64,000 bases of DNA, taken from CAYQTL01 sp964420405. Lineage in GTDB: Bacteria > Acidobacteriota > Thermoanaerobaculia > Thermoanaerobaculales > Sulfomarinibacteraceae. Where the stretch lies: contig CAYQTL010000001.1 of the NCBI GenBank assembly GCA_964420405.1, forward strand, positions 62,001-126,000, read 5' to 3'. Below, piece by piece: positions 11,650-20,204 of this stretch (position 1 is the stretch's first letter; every line of letters begins with the position of its first letter). A program made the translations under genes and the position numbers. Below the pieces are notes generated by a model that saw only the letters and a program-made list of their open reading frames with translations, ran no database searches and was not told the DNA's origin.

Positions 11650-14235
11650 CTACGGCGAGGCGGACGACCATGCGGTGGTGTCGCCCGACTCGAACCCGTC
11701 CTCGAACAGGGGACAGGTGGTGCCGTCGCCGCCGCACACGCCGCAGTGGTCATAGTACTGCTTGGTCGCGTCCGAGTCGTCGCAGTCGGTGTCCGCGCAC
11801 ACCATGTCGGAGTCGACGTCGCCGGTGGAGTCGTCGCCGACGCACATGTCGCACGGGTCGCCGCTGCCGTCGCCGTCCGAGTCGACCTGGGTCGGGTTCG
11901 GCTGCGCCGGACAGTTGTCGCACAGGTCGCCGACGAGGTCGCCGTCGCCGTCGAGCTGGGCGGGGTTGGCGAGCGCCGGACAGTTGTCGCACGCGTCCCC
12001 GACCGTGTCCGCGTCGCCGTCCGCCTGCGAGGGATTGGTCACGAGCGGACAGTTGTCGCACGCGTCACCGAGCGGGTCGCCGTCGCCGTTGGCCTGCGTC
12101 GGGTTGGCGACCGCCGGGCAGTTGTCGCACGCGTCCCCGACCATGTCGGCGTCGCCGTCGGCCTGGTTGGGGTTCGGCGTCGCCGGGCAGTTGTCGCACA
12201 GATCGCCGACCGTGTCGAGGTCGATGTCCGACTGCAGCGGGTTGGTCACCGTCGGGCAGTTGTCGCACACGTCGCCGAAGCCGTCCCCGTCGCCGTTGGC
12301 CTGACCCGGGTTCGGAACCGCGGCACAGTTGTCGCAGGCGTCGCCGACGGCGTCGGCGTCGGCGTCCGCCTGGGTCGGGTTCGGGGTTGTGAGGCAGTTG
12401 TCGATGTCGTCGCAGGTGCCGTCGAGATCGCCGTCACCGGACGCCTCGGTGCCGTCGCAGGAGCAGAACCGCCCGGCGGCGGTCGCCCACCGGCCGTCCT
12501 CCGGAGGGGTCGGCGGCGAGGTCGGCGTGCCGCGGAAGAAGGCGTACTCGTTGAACACCCAGAAGCACTGGTCGGTCGGGTCGACCTCCATCCCGGTGTA
12601 GTCGCCCCACCGGTTCGAGCCGGCACCGAAGGTGCGGACGTAGACGTCGAGCCCGGGCGCGAGCACGTTGGACGATGACACCGAGCCGGCCGGGTCGCTC
12701 GGCCGGTGGGTGACGAAGTAGGCGCCGGCGAAGACCGACGCGCTCGACGCCGAGAACCCGATCGCCGCGTGCCCGTAGGCGTTGACGGCGATCGCGGGGT
12801 AGTAGGTGTGGACGGCCGGCGCCGGGCTCGGGTCGATGTCCTCGCCCGAGATCCTGGCCTGATCGAGAACCGCCAGCGCCGCCAGGGTGGTCGTGTCGAC
12901 CTCGACCCAGTAGGCGGTCGCCTGCCACGCCTCGGGATCCGAGGTCCACGGCATGATCTGGGTCGTCATCCAGAGGGCGCCGTCGCGCCAGACGGCGTCG
13001 AGGGCGCGCCGGTCGTTGGTCTCGATGTGCCAGCCGCTGACCGGCTGGGGCGCGTCGACCATCCCGAGGGTGGTGTCCTCGATGTCGCCCAGGAACGGGT
13101 ACTGCAGGTTGGTGAAGGTCGGGGCGGTGAGGGGGCTGTCGAGCTCGATCGTCTGGAGGTACTCGTTGACCCCGTCCGTGAGGCCTCCGTAGGCCACCAG
13201 CAGCGTCCCGACCCCCGACGGCGCCGGCGCGAAGACGTGGGCCGGCTGGGTGGTCAGGGCCCATCCGCCGGCGGCGTAGGGGTCGTGGACGCTGAACGCC
13301 ATCGGGCCGCCGGCGTAGAGCCCGCCGCTGCCGAGCCCCTTGTCGATCACCCACAGCCGCGCGCCGCCGTACACGGGGGCGCCTCCGAAGGTGAACATGT
13401 TGTTGGTGACGTACACCGCCTCCTCGTCGACCGCGAGACCCGGGTAGTCCGCCCAGTGGGGCGTCCCGCCGATCGGGATCTGCGTGTTGACGGCGGACTG
13501 GTACCAGGTGCCCGCCGGATCGGCGTCGTCGGAGACCGCGATCAGCATGCGCGACGCGTTGCCCGGGTGCCCGAGGGCGGTGTCGGTGCGCTCCAGGGTC
13601 ACCACCACGAAGCGGCCGTCCTCCTGGTCGAAGATCACCTTCGGGTCGAAGGTCCAGGTGGAGGGGCCGAGACCGGCGAAGAAGCTGCGCAGGGACGTGT
13701 CGAGAAGCACGGTACCGACCTTGTCGTGGAAACGGATGGTGACGTTGGTGGTGGCGACCACCCGGTCGGGTCCGGCCGCCGCCATCGGGTCCGGCGGGAT
13801 GAAGAGGAAGCCGGTGTTGACGCCGTTGGTGTCGAAGTCGGTGGAGCCGAACGCCGCGAACGACCCGGCGACGACCTCGGCACCGCCGGCGGCGTCGGCT
13901 CCGGCCGCGGAGCCCGCAGATCCCGGCTCGAAGCCGTCCGGCACCGGTACGCCGAAGCGGGCCGGATCGGGCGGACCGACCGAGGGCTCCTGGACCGGGA
14001 CGACGTCCGGCGGCGGCGGCGCCACCTGGTAGTCGGCGACGAGGCCGACGTCCACCGCGTCGACCACCTGGACCGCGATCCCGCCCGGGAGCGTCGGTGG
14101 CGGGTAGGGCCCCGGGTCGTCGGGGAGCTGGATCGGCGCGGAGGCGCCGTTCGGCGCGACCGAGGCGCCGCACCCGGCGAGGACGACGGCGGACAGGACG
14201 AGGATCGGAACCTGGCGACGGACGCGACGTGCCAT
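11650..14235 (-). CDS. Large secreted lipoprotein with eight thrombospondin type 3 repeats
   Basis: The protein has 861 residues. The ATG at 14235 has a GGGGAGG site and gives a lipoprotein signal peptide with lipobox LAGC (Cys22). A Pro/Ala-rich linker leads to a ~450-residue beta-propeller-like region with TFDPKVIFDQEDGRFVVVTLE and YPAIAVNAYGHAAIGFSAS. Residues ~610-795 contain eight 23-residue Ca-binding repeats of the form DNCPxxxNPxQxDxDxDxxGDxC. A CGVCGGDGTTC cysteine turn follows, and the chain ends with the motif FEDGFESGDTTAWSS. Surface exposure and Ca2+ binding follow from the repeats; the ligand is unknown. The ending resembles a C-terminal motif I recall from many acidobacterial secreted proteins. 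Confidence 0.85.
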   Translation of the reverse strand: MARRVRRQVPILVLSAVVLAGCGASVAPNGASAPIQLPDDPGPYPPPTLPGGIAVQVVDAVDVGLVADYQVAPPPPDVVPVQEPSVGPPDPARFGVPVPDGFEPGSAGSAAGADAAGGAEVVAGSFAAFGSTDFDTNGVNTGFLFIPPDPMAAAGPDRVVATTNVTIRFHDKVGTVLLDTSLRSFFAGLGPSTWTFDPKVIFDQEDGRFVVVTLERTDTALGHPGNASRMLIAVSDDADPAGTWYQSAVNTQIPIGGTPHWADYPGLAVDEEAVYVTNNMFTFGGAPVYGGARLWVIDKGLGSGGLYAGGPMAFSVHDPYAAGGWALTTQPAHVFAPAPSGVGTLLVAYGGLTDGVNEYLQTIELDSPLTAPTFTNLQYPFLGDIEDTTLGMVDAPQPVSGWHIETNDRRALDAVWRDGALWMTTQIMPWTSDPEAWQATAYWVEVDTTTLAALAVLDQARISGEDIDPSPAPAVHTYYPAIAVNAYGHAAIGFSASSASVFAGAYFVTHRPSDPAGSVSSSNVLAPGLDVYVRTFGAGSNRWGDYTGMEVDPTDQCFWVFNEYAFFRGTPTSPPTPPEDGRWATAAGRFCSCDGTEASGDGDLDGTCDDIDNCLTTPNPTQADADADAVGDACDNCAAVPNPGQANGDGDGFGDVCDNCPTVTNPLQSDIDLDTVGDLCDNCPATPNPNQADGDADMVGDACDNCPAVANPTQANGDGDPLGDACDNCPLVTNPSQADGDADTVGDACDNCPALANPAQLDGDGDLVGDLCDNCPAQPNPTQVDSDGDGSGDPCDMCVGDDSTGDVDSDMVCADTDCDDSDATKQYYDHCGVCGGDGTTCPLFEDGFESGDTTAWSSASP
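11850..12410 (-). repeat. Eight 69-bp coding tandem repeats (TSP3)
   Basis: The DNA encoding the thrombospondin type 3 repeats is itself periodic. A CAGTTGTCGCA block (plus strand) recurs about every 69 bases, with diverged sequence between. All copies are in frame and none contains a stop, so they are coding repeats subject to recombination, not an intergenic satellite. Confidence 0.85.
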
Positions 14236-14326
14236 GGCGACCTCCCCGCGGCGTCCGAAGCTCGGGTGCCGCGGCGGAGCCGCCCCGCCGGGGCCGGACG
14301 GGCTGTCGTACGCGCGCTGTGCCTCC

Positions 14327-14355
14327 AAGATAGGTCACGGGCGGCCGGATGTCCC
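14327..14355 (-). promoter_or_regulatory. Sigma-70-type promoter of the repeat lipoprotein gene
   Basis: On the minus strand GGGACA, a 17-base spacer, then TATCTT. Transcription would start near 14320, giving a leader of about 85 bases before the ATG at 14235. Confidence 0.5.
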
Positions 14356-14402
14356 GCCCGAGCCGCACGTCAGATGCTCTTTCTCAGAATGATGACTGTT
14401 CC

Positions 14403-14435
14403 GAAAAGAAACCGGCGGGCCGCGCGGCCCGCCGG
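14403..14435 (-). terminator. Intrinsic terminator of etfBA
   Basis: A long GC palindrome (14412-14435, CCGGCGGGCCG arms) is followed on the minus strand by TTTCTTTTC. It lies 23 bases after the etfA stop. Textbook Rho-independent terminator. Confidence 0.88.
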
Positions 14436-14457
14436 TGGATCGTGTCGTGTCCCTCGG

Positions 14458-15423
14458 TCAGAGCTTCTTGACCGCCTCGACCATCGGCGGGATCACCTGG
14501 AAGAGGTCGCCCACCACCCCGTAGTCGGCGACCTTGAAGATCGGCGCGTCGGGGTCCTTGTTGATCGCCACGATGACCTTCGACGAGCTCATCCCCGCCA
14601 GGTGCTGGATCGCACCGGAGATGCCGCACGCCACGTACAGGGTCGGGCTCACCACCTTGCCGGTCTGGCCGACCTGGTGCTTGTGCTCGATCCAGCCCGC
14701 GTCCACCACCGCGCGGGACGCGCCGACGGCCCCACCGAGGGCGTCGGCGAGCTCGCGGATGAGGGCGAAGTTCTCGGGGCCCTTGATGCCGCGTCCGCCC
14801 GACACGATGATGTCGGCCTCCGCCACGTCGAGCTCGTCGCCGCCCGACTGGAGGAGCTCGGCAACCTTCGCGCGGATCCCGAGGTCGAGGCCCTCGAGGG
14901 GAACCACCTCGGCGGCGCCGCCGCCCTCGTCGGCGGCGAACACGTTCGGCCGGAGGCTGATCACCTGCGGACGGGAGCCGGCGGTGTCGACCGTCGCGAA
15001 GGCCTTGCCCGAGTACACCGGGCGCCGGGCCTTGAAGCCGTCACCCTCGAGGGTGAGCCCGACCACGTCGGCCAGCGCACCGACGCCGAGCCGGGCCGCG
15101 ACCCGCGGCGCCAGGTCGCGCCCCATGGCGGTGGCCGCGAAGAGCACGGCGTTCGGTTCGCACTTCCCGACCGCGGCGGCGACTGCGGTCGCGTAGCCCT
15201 CAGCCGAGTACAGGCCGAGCGCAGGGTCGTCGGCGGCGAAGACGGTCTCCGCTCCCCACGTCCCGAGGCCGGCGGCGGCGTCGCCGAGGCCGGTCCCGGC
15301 GATCACGGCACACACCTTCCAGCCGGCACCCCGGGCCTGGCGGCGGGCCTCCGACAGGGCCTGGAGGGATGGCTTCTTGACCTCTCCGTCGCGCTGCTCC
15401 ACAAAAACCAGAATGCAACCCAT
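14458..15423 (-). CDS. etfA: Electron transfer flavoprotein alpha subunit
   Basis: This 321-residue subunit binds FAD and, with EtfB, carries electrons from acyl-CoA and other dehydrogenases to the quinone pool via ETF-QO. The C-terminal FAD domain is clear: GGRGIKGPENF, VGASRAVVDAGWI, QVGQTGK and ACGISGAIQHLAGM. The N-terminal domain is the typical ETF fold (ILVFVEQRDGEVKKPSLQALSEAR). It follows etfB after 13 bases in the usual beta-alpha order and ends at a strong terminator. No ETF-QO or acyl-CoA dehydrogenase lies next to it, so the partner enzymes must be elsewhere. Confidence 0.96.
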   Translation of the reverse strand: MGCILVFVEQRDGEVKKPSLQALSEARRQARGAGWKVCAVIAGTGLGDAAAGLGTWGAETVFAADDPALGLYSAEGYATAVAAAVGKCEPNAVLFAATAMGRDLAPRVAARLGVGALADVVGLTLEGDGFKARRPVYSGKAFATVDTAGSRPQVISLRPNVFAADEGGGAAEVVPLEGLDLGIRAKVAELLQSGGDELDVAEADIIVSGGRGIKGPENFALIRELADALGGAVGASRAVVDAGWIEHKHQVGQTGKVVSPTLYVACGISGAIQHLAGMSSSKVIVAINKDPDAPIFKVADYGVVGDLFQVIPPMVEAVKKL

Positions 15424-15436
15424 GTCTGCCTCCCTC

Positions 15437-16213
15437 CTAGATGACCTTGGCGTCCTCGCGGAGGAGCTTCACCAGCTCGGCGGCGGCGCCGGCGGGGTCG
15501 TCCTCGCCTTGCAGGATGGTGCCGGCCTCCTTGGGAGGCGGCAGCTCGAGCGCGTGCAGGGTGTAGAACCCGGCGCCCTCGTCGATGCCGAGGCTCGAAA
15601 CCTCGATCTTCTCGACCGGCTTGCGCTTGGCGGCCATGATCCCCTTGAGGGCGGCGTACCGCGGCTCGTTGAGGCCCTTGTGGCAGGTCACCACCGCCGG
15701 CAACGGGCTCGTGACCTTCTCACGGGCACCCTCCACGTCGCGGCCGCCGGTCAGCGAGTCGTCGCCGACCTCGAGCTCGATCACGCCGCTGACGTGGGGA
15801 AGGTCGAGCAGCTCCGCGAGCATCGGTCCAACCTGGGCGTTGTCGGTCCCCACGCCCTTGACGCCGGCCAGGACGAGGTCGTGCTCCCGGTCCGTGATCA
15901 CGGCCGCGAGCACCTTGGCGATCGTCAGGGAGTCGCCGAGGGTGGTGTCGCCGCCGAGCACGTGGACCGCCTTGTGGGCGCCGCGGGCGAGGCAGTCACG
16001 GAGCGCGGCCTCGGCCCGCGCGGGCCCGTAGGTGAGGACCGTCACCTCGCCACCCTTCGCCTCGGTCAGCTGCAGCGCCTCCTCGAGGGCGAACTCGTCG
16101 TACGGCGACAGGATCCACTTGATTCCGGTTTCCTCGATGGTCGTGCCGTCGGCGCCGACCTTGATGACCGACGCCGTGTCCGGGACGCTGGTCACACAGA
16201 CGATACAGTTCAC
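15437..16213 (-). CDS. etfB: Electron transfer flavoprotein beta subunit
   Basis: The 258-residue AMP-binding partner of EtfA starts MNCIVCVTSVPDTA and carries SPYDEFALEEALQL and the ETF beta signature region near VGPMLAELLDLPHVSGV and KGLNEPRYAALKGIMAAKRK. An AAGGAGGG site precedes the ATG. A TACACT-like -10 lies ~50 bases upstream on the minus strand (near 16258), without a clear -35. Bifurcating versus ordinary ETF cannot be decided with confidence, but no NADH:flavin or bcd-type neighbours support bifurcation. Confidence 0.95.
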   Translation of the reverse strand: MNCIVCVTSVPDTASVIKVGADGTTIEETGIKWILSPYDEFALEEALQLTEAKGGEVTVLTYGPARAEAALRDCLARGAHKAVHVLGGDTTLGDSLTIAKVLAAVITDREHDLVLAGVKGVGTDNAQVGPMLAELLDLPHVSGVIELEVGDDSLTGGRDVEGAREKVTSPLPAVVTCHKGLNEPRYAALKGIMAAKRKPVEKIEVSSLGIDEGAGFYTLHALELPPPKEAGTILQGEDDPAGAAAELVKLLREDAKVI

Positions 16214-16386
16214 GGGCTCCCTCCTTCCGGCACTGAACGCCCATTCATTGTGCCGCAGTGTACCAGAACGGATCCCGTGGAGTCATCAACTCATGCCGCG
16301 GCGCGGCGTGGCACGGCCGCGTGGACCGTCACGCTCCGTCGGCGACCGCCACGTCCTCAGGGACAGCCATGGGGGGAGCCGTCGCC

Positions 16387-16392
16387 TATAGT
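16387..16392 (+). promoter_or_regulatory. -10 element (TATAGT) placed for a leaderless GTG start
   Basis: TATAGT ends seven bases before the GTG at 16399, so transcription should begin at or very near the start codon. No good -35 is seen. Confidence 0.45.
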
Positions 16393-16398
16393 GTCCGG

Positions 16399-18336
16399 GT
16401 GACCCGTCCGGACCGGCACCGGTGGTGGCTCGTGGCCGGCATCGTCGCCGTCGCGGCCCTCGTCGTCCTCAACCCGCCGCTGGCGTGGGCCGCGCGCCGG
16501 CTCGTCCCGCTCGTCGTGGCGACGGGAGTCGTGCTGGCGTTCGCCGGGATCGGGTCGCCGGTGGTCCGCCGGCTCCTGCCGGGCTCCCACCCGGCCGACG
16601 ACCTGCTCGCCTCGGTCGCGGTCGGCCTCGGCTTGACCGGTGCGTGGGTGTTCGGCCTCGGCCTCGCAGGGATCACCGGCAGGGAATGGTACGCGGCCTG
16701 GCTCGCCGCGGGCCTGGTGCTGGCGGCCGGATCCTGTGCGAGCCGATGGCGGCGCCTGCTGGCGGCACCTTCTCCCGGCGGCGACATCGGCTGGCTCGCC
16801 GCCGCCGTCGCGCTCCCCTTCCTGCTGCAGCTGCTGCCCGCCGTCGCGACGCCGCCGGTCTCCACCGACTCGCTCGAGTACCACCTGCTGGTACCGAAGA
16901 TCTACCTCTCCTGGGAGCGCATCGCCCACGTCCCCGGGCTGGTCGAGGCGAGCTACCCGAGCCTCGTCAAGTATCTCTACATGCCGGTGCTCGCGCTCGC
17001 CGGCGACGTCGCCTGCAAGGGGCTGCACCTCCTCTTCGGCCTGCTCGCGGCGGCGGCCCTGGCACGGCTCGTCGCCGGCGCCGCCCCCGACGCCAACCGC
17101 CTGTTGGCGCCCGCCCTGCTGCTGTCGACCCCGGTCGTGGCGACCATCATGCCGCTGGCATGGAACGACATGCTGTTCGTCTTCCTGATGGTGTCGGCCC
17201 TGCGGTGGCTGGTGGCGTACCACGACCGGCCCGACGCGCCGGGCGCGCTTCGCCGGATGCTGGTGGCGGGCATCCTGGTCGGGCTCGCCGCCTGGACCAA
17301 GTACACGGTGGTGATGCTGCTCGCCGCGCTGGCGCCGGTGTTCCTCGCCGGGCTCCTCCGGTGGCGCTGGCGGTGGCGGGACGTGGCCGCGTTCGCGCTG
17401 CCGGTCGCAGCCATTTCGTTGGCCGTGTTCGCCAAGAACGCGGCGTTCGTCGGCAACCCGTTCCACCCCTTCCTCGCCTCGCTCTTCCCCGTCGCCGAGT
17501 GGACCGCGGAGGCCGACGCCTACTTCCACCAGGCGGTGCGCCGCTGGGAGATCCCCGAGTGGCGCTGGTGGACCCCGCTCGCGCTGCCGTACCACGTGCT
17601 CCTCGCGCCGCGCCTGATCGACATCCACCTCGGCGTCGTCCCACTGCTGCTCGCTCCCCTGCTGCTCGCAGCCGGCGGCGGCCGGCCGGTCCGCCTGCTG
17701 CGCTGGTTCGTCGCCTTCCACGTCGTCGCGTGGCTGCTCTTCCAGACCGAGAACCGGTCGCTGCTGACCCTGGTGGCGGTGGTGTACGCCGTCGGCGGAG
17801 TCGGCTTCGAACGGGCGGTGTGGTCACGTCGCCGACTGCGGGTGGCGGCGGTCGGGGTGCTCGCGGCCGCCTCTGCCGCCAATCTCCTCCTCGCGGTCGT
17901 GAACACGTACCACCTGACCGAGCCGCTGCGGTACTTCGTCGGGCTCGAGAGCCGGCGGGCGTTCCTGCTGCGGGAGGCCCACGGCCAGCGGACCTTCGAC
18001 CGGCTCGACCGCGACCCCTCCGTCGGGCGGGTGCTGCTCGTCGGTTTCGAGGGTCCCTACCACCTCCGGCGGGAGGCGTTCTTCTCGAGCTTCGCCGATC
18101 CGCCCGCGGTCGAGGTCTTCGCCCGCGGGGTCGCGGGACCGGAGGAGCTTCTCGCCCGGTTGGCGTCGCGCGGCGTGACCCACGTCGCGATCGACGTGCC
18201 CCGCTACCGGCACCTCAACGAGGACGGCCTGTTCTCATGGAGCGCCGCCGAGCGCGACGCGTTCGAGACGCTGCTCGCCGAGCTCGCCGATCCGGTCGCC
18301 GCGTTCGGCGAGGAGCGGATCTACCGGCTGCGGTGA
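16399..18336 (+). CDS. Polytopic membrane glycosyltransferase (GT39/GT87-like)
   Basis: The product of about 645 residues has roughly eleven hydrophobic segments and a large C-terminal soluble part. The first loop holds the acidic DSLEYHLLVPKIYLSW segment, the position where lipid-linked-sugar GT-C enzymes keep their catalytic Asp; WNDMLFVFLMVSALRW and WTKYTVVMLLAALAPVFL follow. These support a GT-C fold that moves a sugar from a polyprenyl carrier on the periplasmic side. Start: GTG 16399 is chosen because a TATAGT -10 lies directly upstream; an ATG at 16369 and an upstream frame extension to 16258 exist but look non-conserved. Acceptor unknown. It is convergent with fabF across a hexamer repeat. 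Confidence 0.7.
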   Translation: MTRPDRHRWWLVAGIVAVAALVVLNPPLAWAARRLVPLVVATGVVLAFAGIGSPVVRRLLPGSHPADDLLASVAVGLGLTGAWVFGLGLAGITGREWYAAWLAAGLVLAAGSCASRWRRLLAAPSPGGDIGWLAAAVALPFLLQLLPAVATPPVSTDSLEYHLLVPKIYLSWERIAHVPGLVEASYPSLVKYLYMPVLALAGDVACKGLHLLFGLLAAAALARLVAGAAPDANRLLAPALLLSTPVVATIMPLAWNDMLFVFLMVSALRWLVAYHDRPDAPGALRRMLVAGILVGLAAWTKYTVVMLLAALAPVFLAGLLRWRWRWRDVAAFALPVAAISLAVFAKNAAFVGNPFHPFLASLFPVAEWTAEADAYFHQAVRRWEIPEWRWWTPLALPYHVLLAPRLIDIHLGVVPLLLAPLLLAAGGGRPVRLLRWFVAFHVVAWLLFQTENRSLLTLVAVVYAVGGVGFERAVWSRRRLRVAAVGVLAAASAANLLLAVVNTYHLTEPLRYFVGLESRRAFLLREAHGQRTFDRLDRDPSVGRVLLVGFEGPYHLRREAFFSSFADPPAVEVFARGVAGPEELLARLASRGVTHVAIDVPRYRHLNEDGLFSWSAAERDAFETLLAELADPVAAFGEERIYRLR

Positions 18337-18343
18337 CTCCGGG

Positions 18344-18374
18344 CCCGACCCCGATCCCGACCCCGTTCCCGATG
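18344..18374. repeat. CCCGNN hexamer array between convergent genes
   Basis: Five C3-4 tracts at six-base spacing on the plus strand (CCCGAC, CCCGAT, CCCGAC, CCCGTT, CCCGATGG). The minus strand satisfies the four-GGG quadruplex pattern. It lies eight bases after the 16399-18336 stop and 78 bases beyond the fabF stop, where no conventional terminator hairpin is visible. Confidence 0.65.
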
Positions 18375-18451
18375 GTGGCGGTCGCCTCCAGTGGCACGGT
18401 CGGCGACTGCGACAGCGTCAGATGGCAGCGTCAGCGTTCGCCCGCGGCCGC

Positions 18452-19690
18452 TCAGTCCAGCGCCCCGACCACCAGGCAGGCGTTGGTGCCGCCGAACCCG
18501 AACGAGTTGGTGAGCGCCACCCGGACCGGTGCCTCGCGGGCCTCGTGGGCCACGTAGTCCAGGTCGTTCTCGTCGTCGGGATGGTCGAGGTTGACGGTCG
18601 GGGGGACCACCCCCCGGGCCACCGTCAGGACCGACAGCCCGAACTCGAGACCGCCGGCGGCGCCGAGCAGGTGCCCCGTCATGGACTTGGTCGACGACAC
18701 CATCAGCCGGCGGGCGTGGTCGCCGAACACGCGCTTGATGGCGATCGTCTCGATCCGGTCGCCGGCCGGGGTCGCGGTGCCGTGGGCGTTGATGTAGTCG
18801 ACCGCCGCCGGCTCGAGACGGGCGTCGTCGAGCGCCGAGCGCATCACGCGGATCGCGCCGTCGGCGTCCTCGGACGGCGCCGAGATGTGGTAGGCGTCGC
18901 CGCTCATGCCGAACCCGAGCACCTCGGCCAGGATCTGCGCGCCGCGCCGGCGGGCGTGCTCGAGCTCCTCGAGCACCACCACTCCGGCGCCCTCGCCGAC
19001 CACGAAGCCGTCCCGGTCCCGGTCCCACGGCCGCGACGCGCGCTGGGGCTCGTCGTTGCGGGTCGACAGCGCCTTCATGGAGGCGAAGCCGGCCACCGCC
19101 ATGGGCGTCACCACAGCCTCGGCGCCACCGGCGACGATCGCGTCGGCGTAGCCGTGCCGGATGTACAGCAGGGAGTCGCCGATCGCGTGGGCGGACGTGG
19201 AGCAGGCGGTGCAGGTGGCGCTGTTGGGGCCCTTGGCGCCGATCTCGATGCTGACCACCCCGGACGGCATGTTGATGATCGCGCCCGGGATGAAGAACGG
19301 CGACACCCGCCGGGGACCCCGGTCCCGCAGCGTGTCGTGGGTCCGCTCGATCAGAGGCAGGCCGCCGATGCCGGAGCCGATCACGACCCCGACCCGGGCC
19401 GCGTTGGCCTCGGTGACCTCGAGCCCGGACTGGCGCAGCGCGAGACGCGAGGCGGCCAGCGCGTAGTGGACGAAGAGGTCGAACTTCTTGACGTCCTTCG
19501 GCTCGATCCAGTCCGCCGGCTCGAACCCGTCGACCTCCGCCGCAATGCGGACCGAGAAGCCGTCGGTGTCGAAACGGGTGATCGGGCCGACACCACTGCG
19601 GCCCGAGACGATCCCGTCCCAGGTCGCGTCGGTGCCGACCCCCACCGGCGAGACCAGCCCGACGCCGGTGACCACCACCCGTCGCGCCAT
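18452..19690 (-). CDS. fabF: Beta-ketoacyl-ACP synthase II
   Basis: This 412-residue enzyme condenses malonyl-ACP with acyl-ACP in fatty acid elongation. The catalytic triad is present: Cys163 in TACSTSAHA, His in NAHGTATPAGD, and His in MTGHLLGAAGG. The start MARRVVVTGVGLVSPVG is standard. It follows acpP by one base, the classical acpP-fabF pair, cotranscribed from the promoter upstream of acpP. Complete and conventional. Confidence 0.97.
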   Translation of the reverse strand: MARRVVVTGVGLVSPVGVGTDATWDGIVSGRSGVGPITRFDTDGFSVRIAAEVDGFEPADWIEPKDVKKFDLFVHYALAASRLALRQSGLEVTEANAARVGVVIGSGIGGLPLIERTHDTLRDRGPRRVSPFFIPGAIINMPSGVVSIEIGAKGPNSATCTACSTSAHAIGDSLLYIRHGYADAIVAGGAEAVVTPMAVAGFASMKALSTRNDEPQRASRPWDRDRDGFVVGEGAGVVVLEELEHARRRGAQILAEVLGFGMSGDAYHISAPSEDADGAIRVMRSALDDARLEPAAVDYINAHGTATPAGDRIETIAIKRVFGDHARRLMVSSTKSMTGHLLGAAGGLEFGLSVLTVARGVVPPTVNLDHPDDENDLDYVAHEAREAPVRVALTNSFGFGGTNACLVVGALD

Positions 19691-19691
19691 C

Positions 19692-19928
19692 TCAGCTCTC
19701 CTGGTTGCTCTTCAGGAACTCCACGGCGTCCTTCACGGTCGCGATCTTCTCGGCCGCCTCGTCCGGAATCTCGACGCCGAACTCCTCCTCGAACGCCATC
19801 ACCAGCTCGACCACGTCGAGCGAGTCGGCGCCGAGATCGTCGACGAACGAGGCGTCCGGGGTGACCTTGCCCGCGTCGACGCCCAGCTGCTGCACGATGA
19901 TGTCCTTGACCTTGGCTTCCACGTCCAT
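19692..19928 (-). CDS. acpP: Acyl carrier protein
   Basis: A small acidic protein of 78 residues. Ser36 in DLGADSLDVVELVMAFEEEF is the 4'-phosphopantetheine attachment site. ATG 19928 is chosen over the longer frame (to 19985) because GAGGAGG sits just upstream and the protein then matches family length. Partner of FabF, encoded immediately downstream. The 5' leader contains a long hairpin described separately. Confidence 0.97.
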   Translation of the reverse strand: MDVEAKVKDIIVQQLGVDAGKVTPDASFVDDLGADSLDVVELVMAFEEEFGVEIPDEAAEKIATVKDAVEFLKSNQES

Positions 19929-19985
19929 CGCCAGTTCCTCCTCAGGTCGCTCCGCTGCCGGTCCCGTTCTCCCGAGCCCCCTCAC

Positions 19986-20019
19986 CGCCGGCCGCCGTGA
20001 ACCCCGACCGCGGCCGGCG
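19986..20019 (-). other. Stem-loop in the acpP 5' leader
   Basis: CGCCGGCCGC (19986-19995) pairs perfectly with GCGGCCGGCG (20010-20019) around a 14-base loop, between the predicted start of transcription (~20085) and the acpP ribosome site. It could affect mRNA stability or translation. There is no T-tract on the acpP side, so it is not an obvious attenuator. Confidence 0.45.
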
Positions 20020-20091
20020 ACCCGACCCTATGGGTGCGAGTTCACGGTGAGCCGAGCGCCCACGCGGGCGTGGAGGGCGCAGGTGGGTATC

Positions 20092-20120
20092 GTGATAGCA
20101 CACAGCGGGCACCGGCGCAA
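20092..20120 (-). promoter_or_regulatory. Promoter of acpP-fabF
   Basis: Minus-strand TTGCGC, a 17-base spacer, then TATCAC, about 160 bases before the acpP start. Matches are three to four of six in each box. It lies back to back with the promoter of the 20205 gene. Confidence 0.45.
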
Positions 20121-20134
20121 GCCTCCCAACCAGC

Positions 20135-20163
20135 TTGACACACGCCGAAAAAAGGAGTACTCA
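20135..20163 (+). promoter_or_regulatory. Possible promoter of the HTH-EIIA gene
   Basis: A perfect TTGACA (20135-20140), 17-base spacer containing an A-run, then TACTCA as a poor -10. The -35 is convincing, the -10 is not; an activator could be needed. Confidence 0.35.
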
Positions 20164-20204
20164 GCCAATAGCAGTCGCAATCCGCCTGCGACGGGGAGGA
20201 CGAC

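Noticed and set aside
11850..12410. Regular ~69-base repeats resembling a CRISPR array or satellite
   Set aside because: Repeats are diverged, in frame with the lipoprotein and encode TSP3 motifs; no unique spacers and no cas genes.
18391..18410. Plus-strand sigma-54 box starting TGGCAC after the glycosyltransferase gene
   Set aside because: The GC at -12 is out of register (GG-N10-GA) and no gene lies downstream on that strand.
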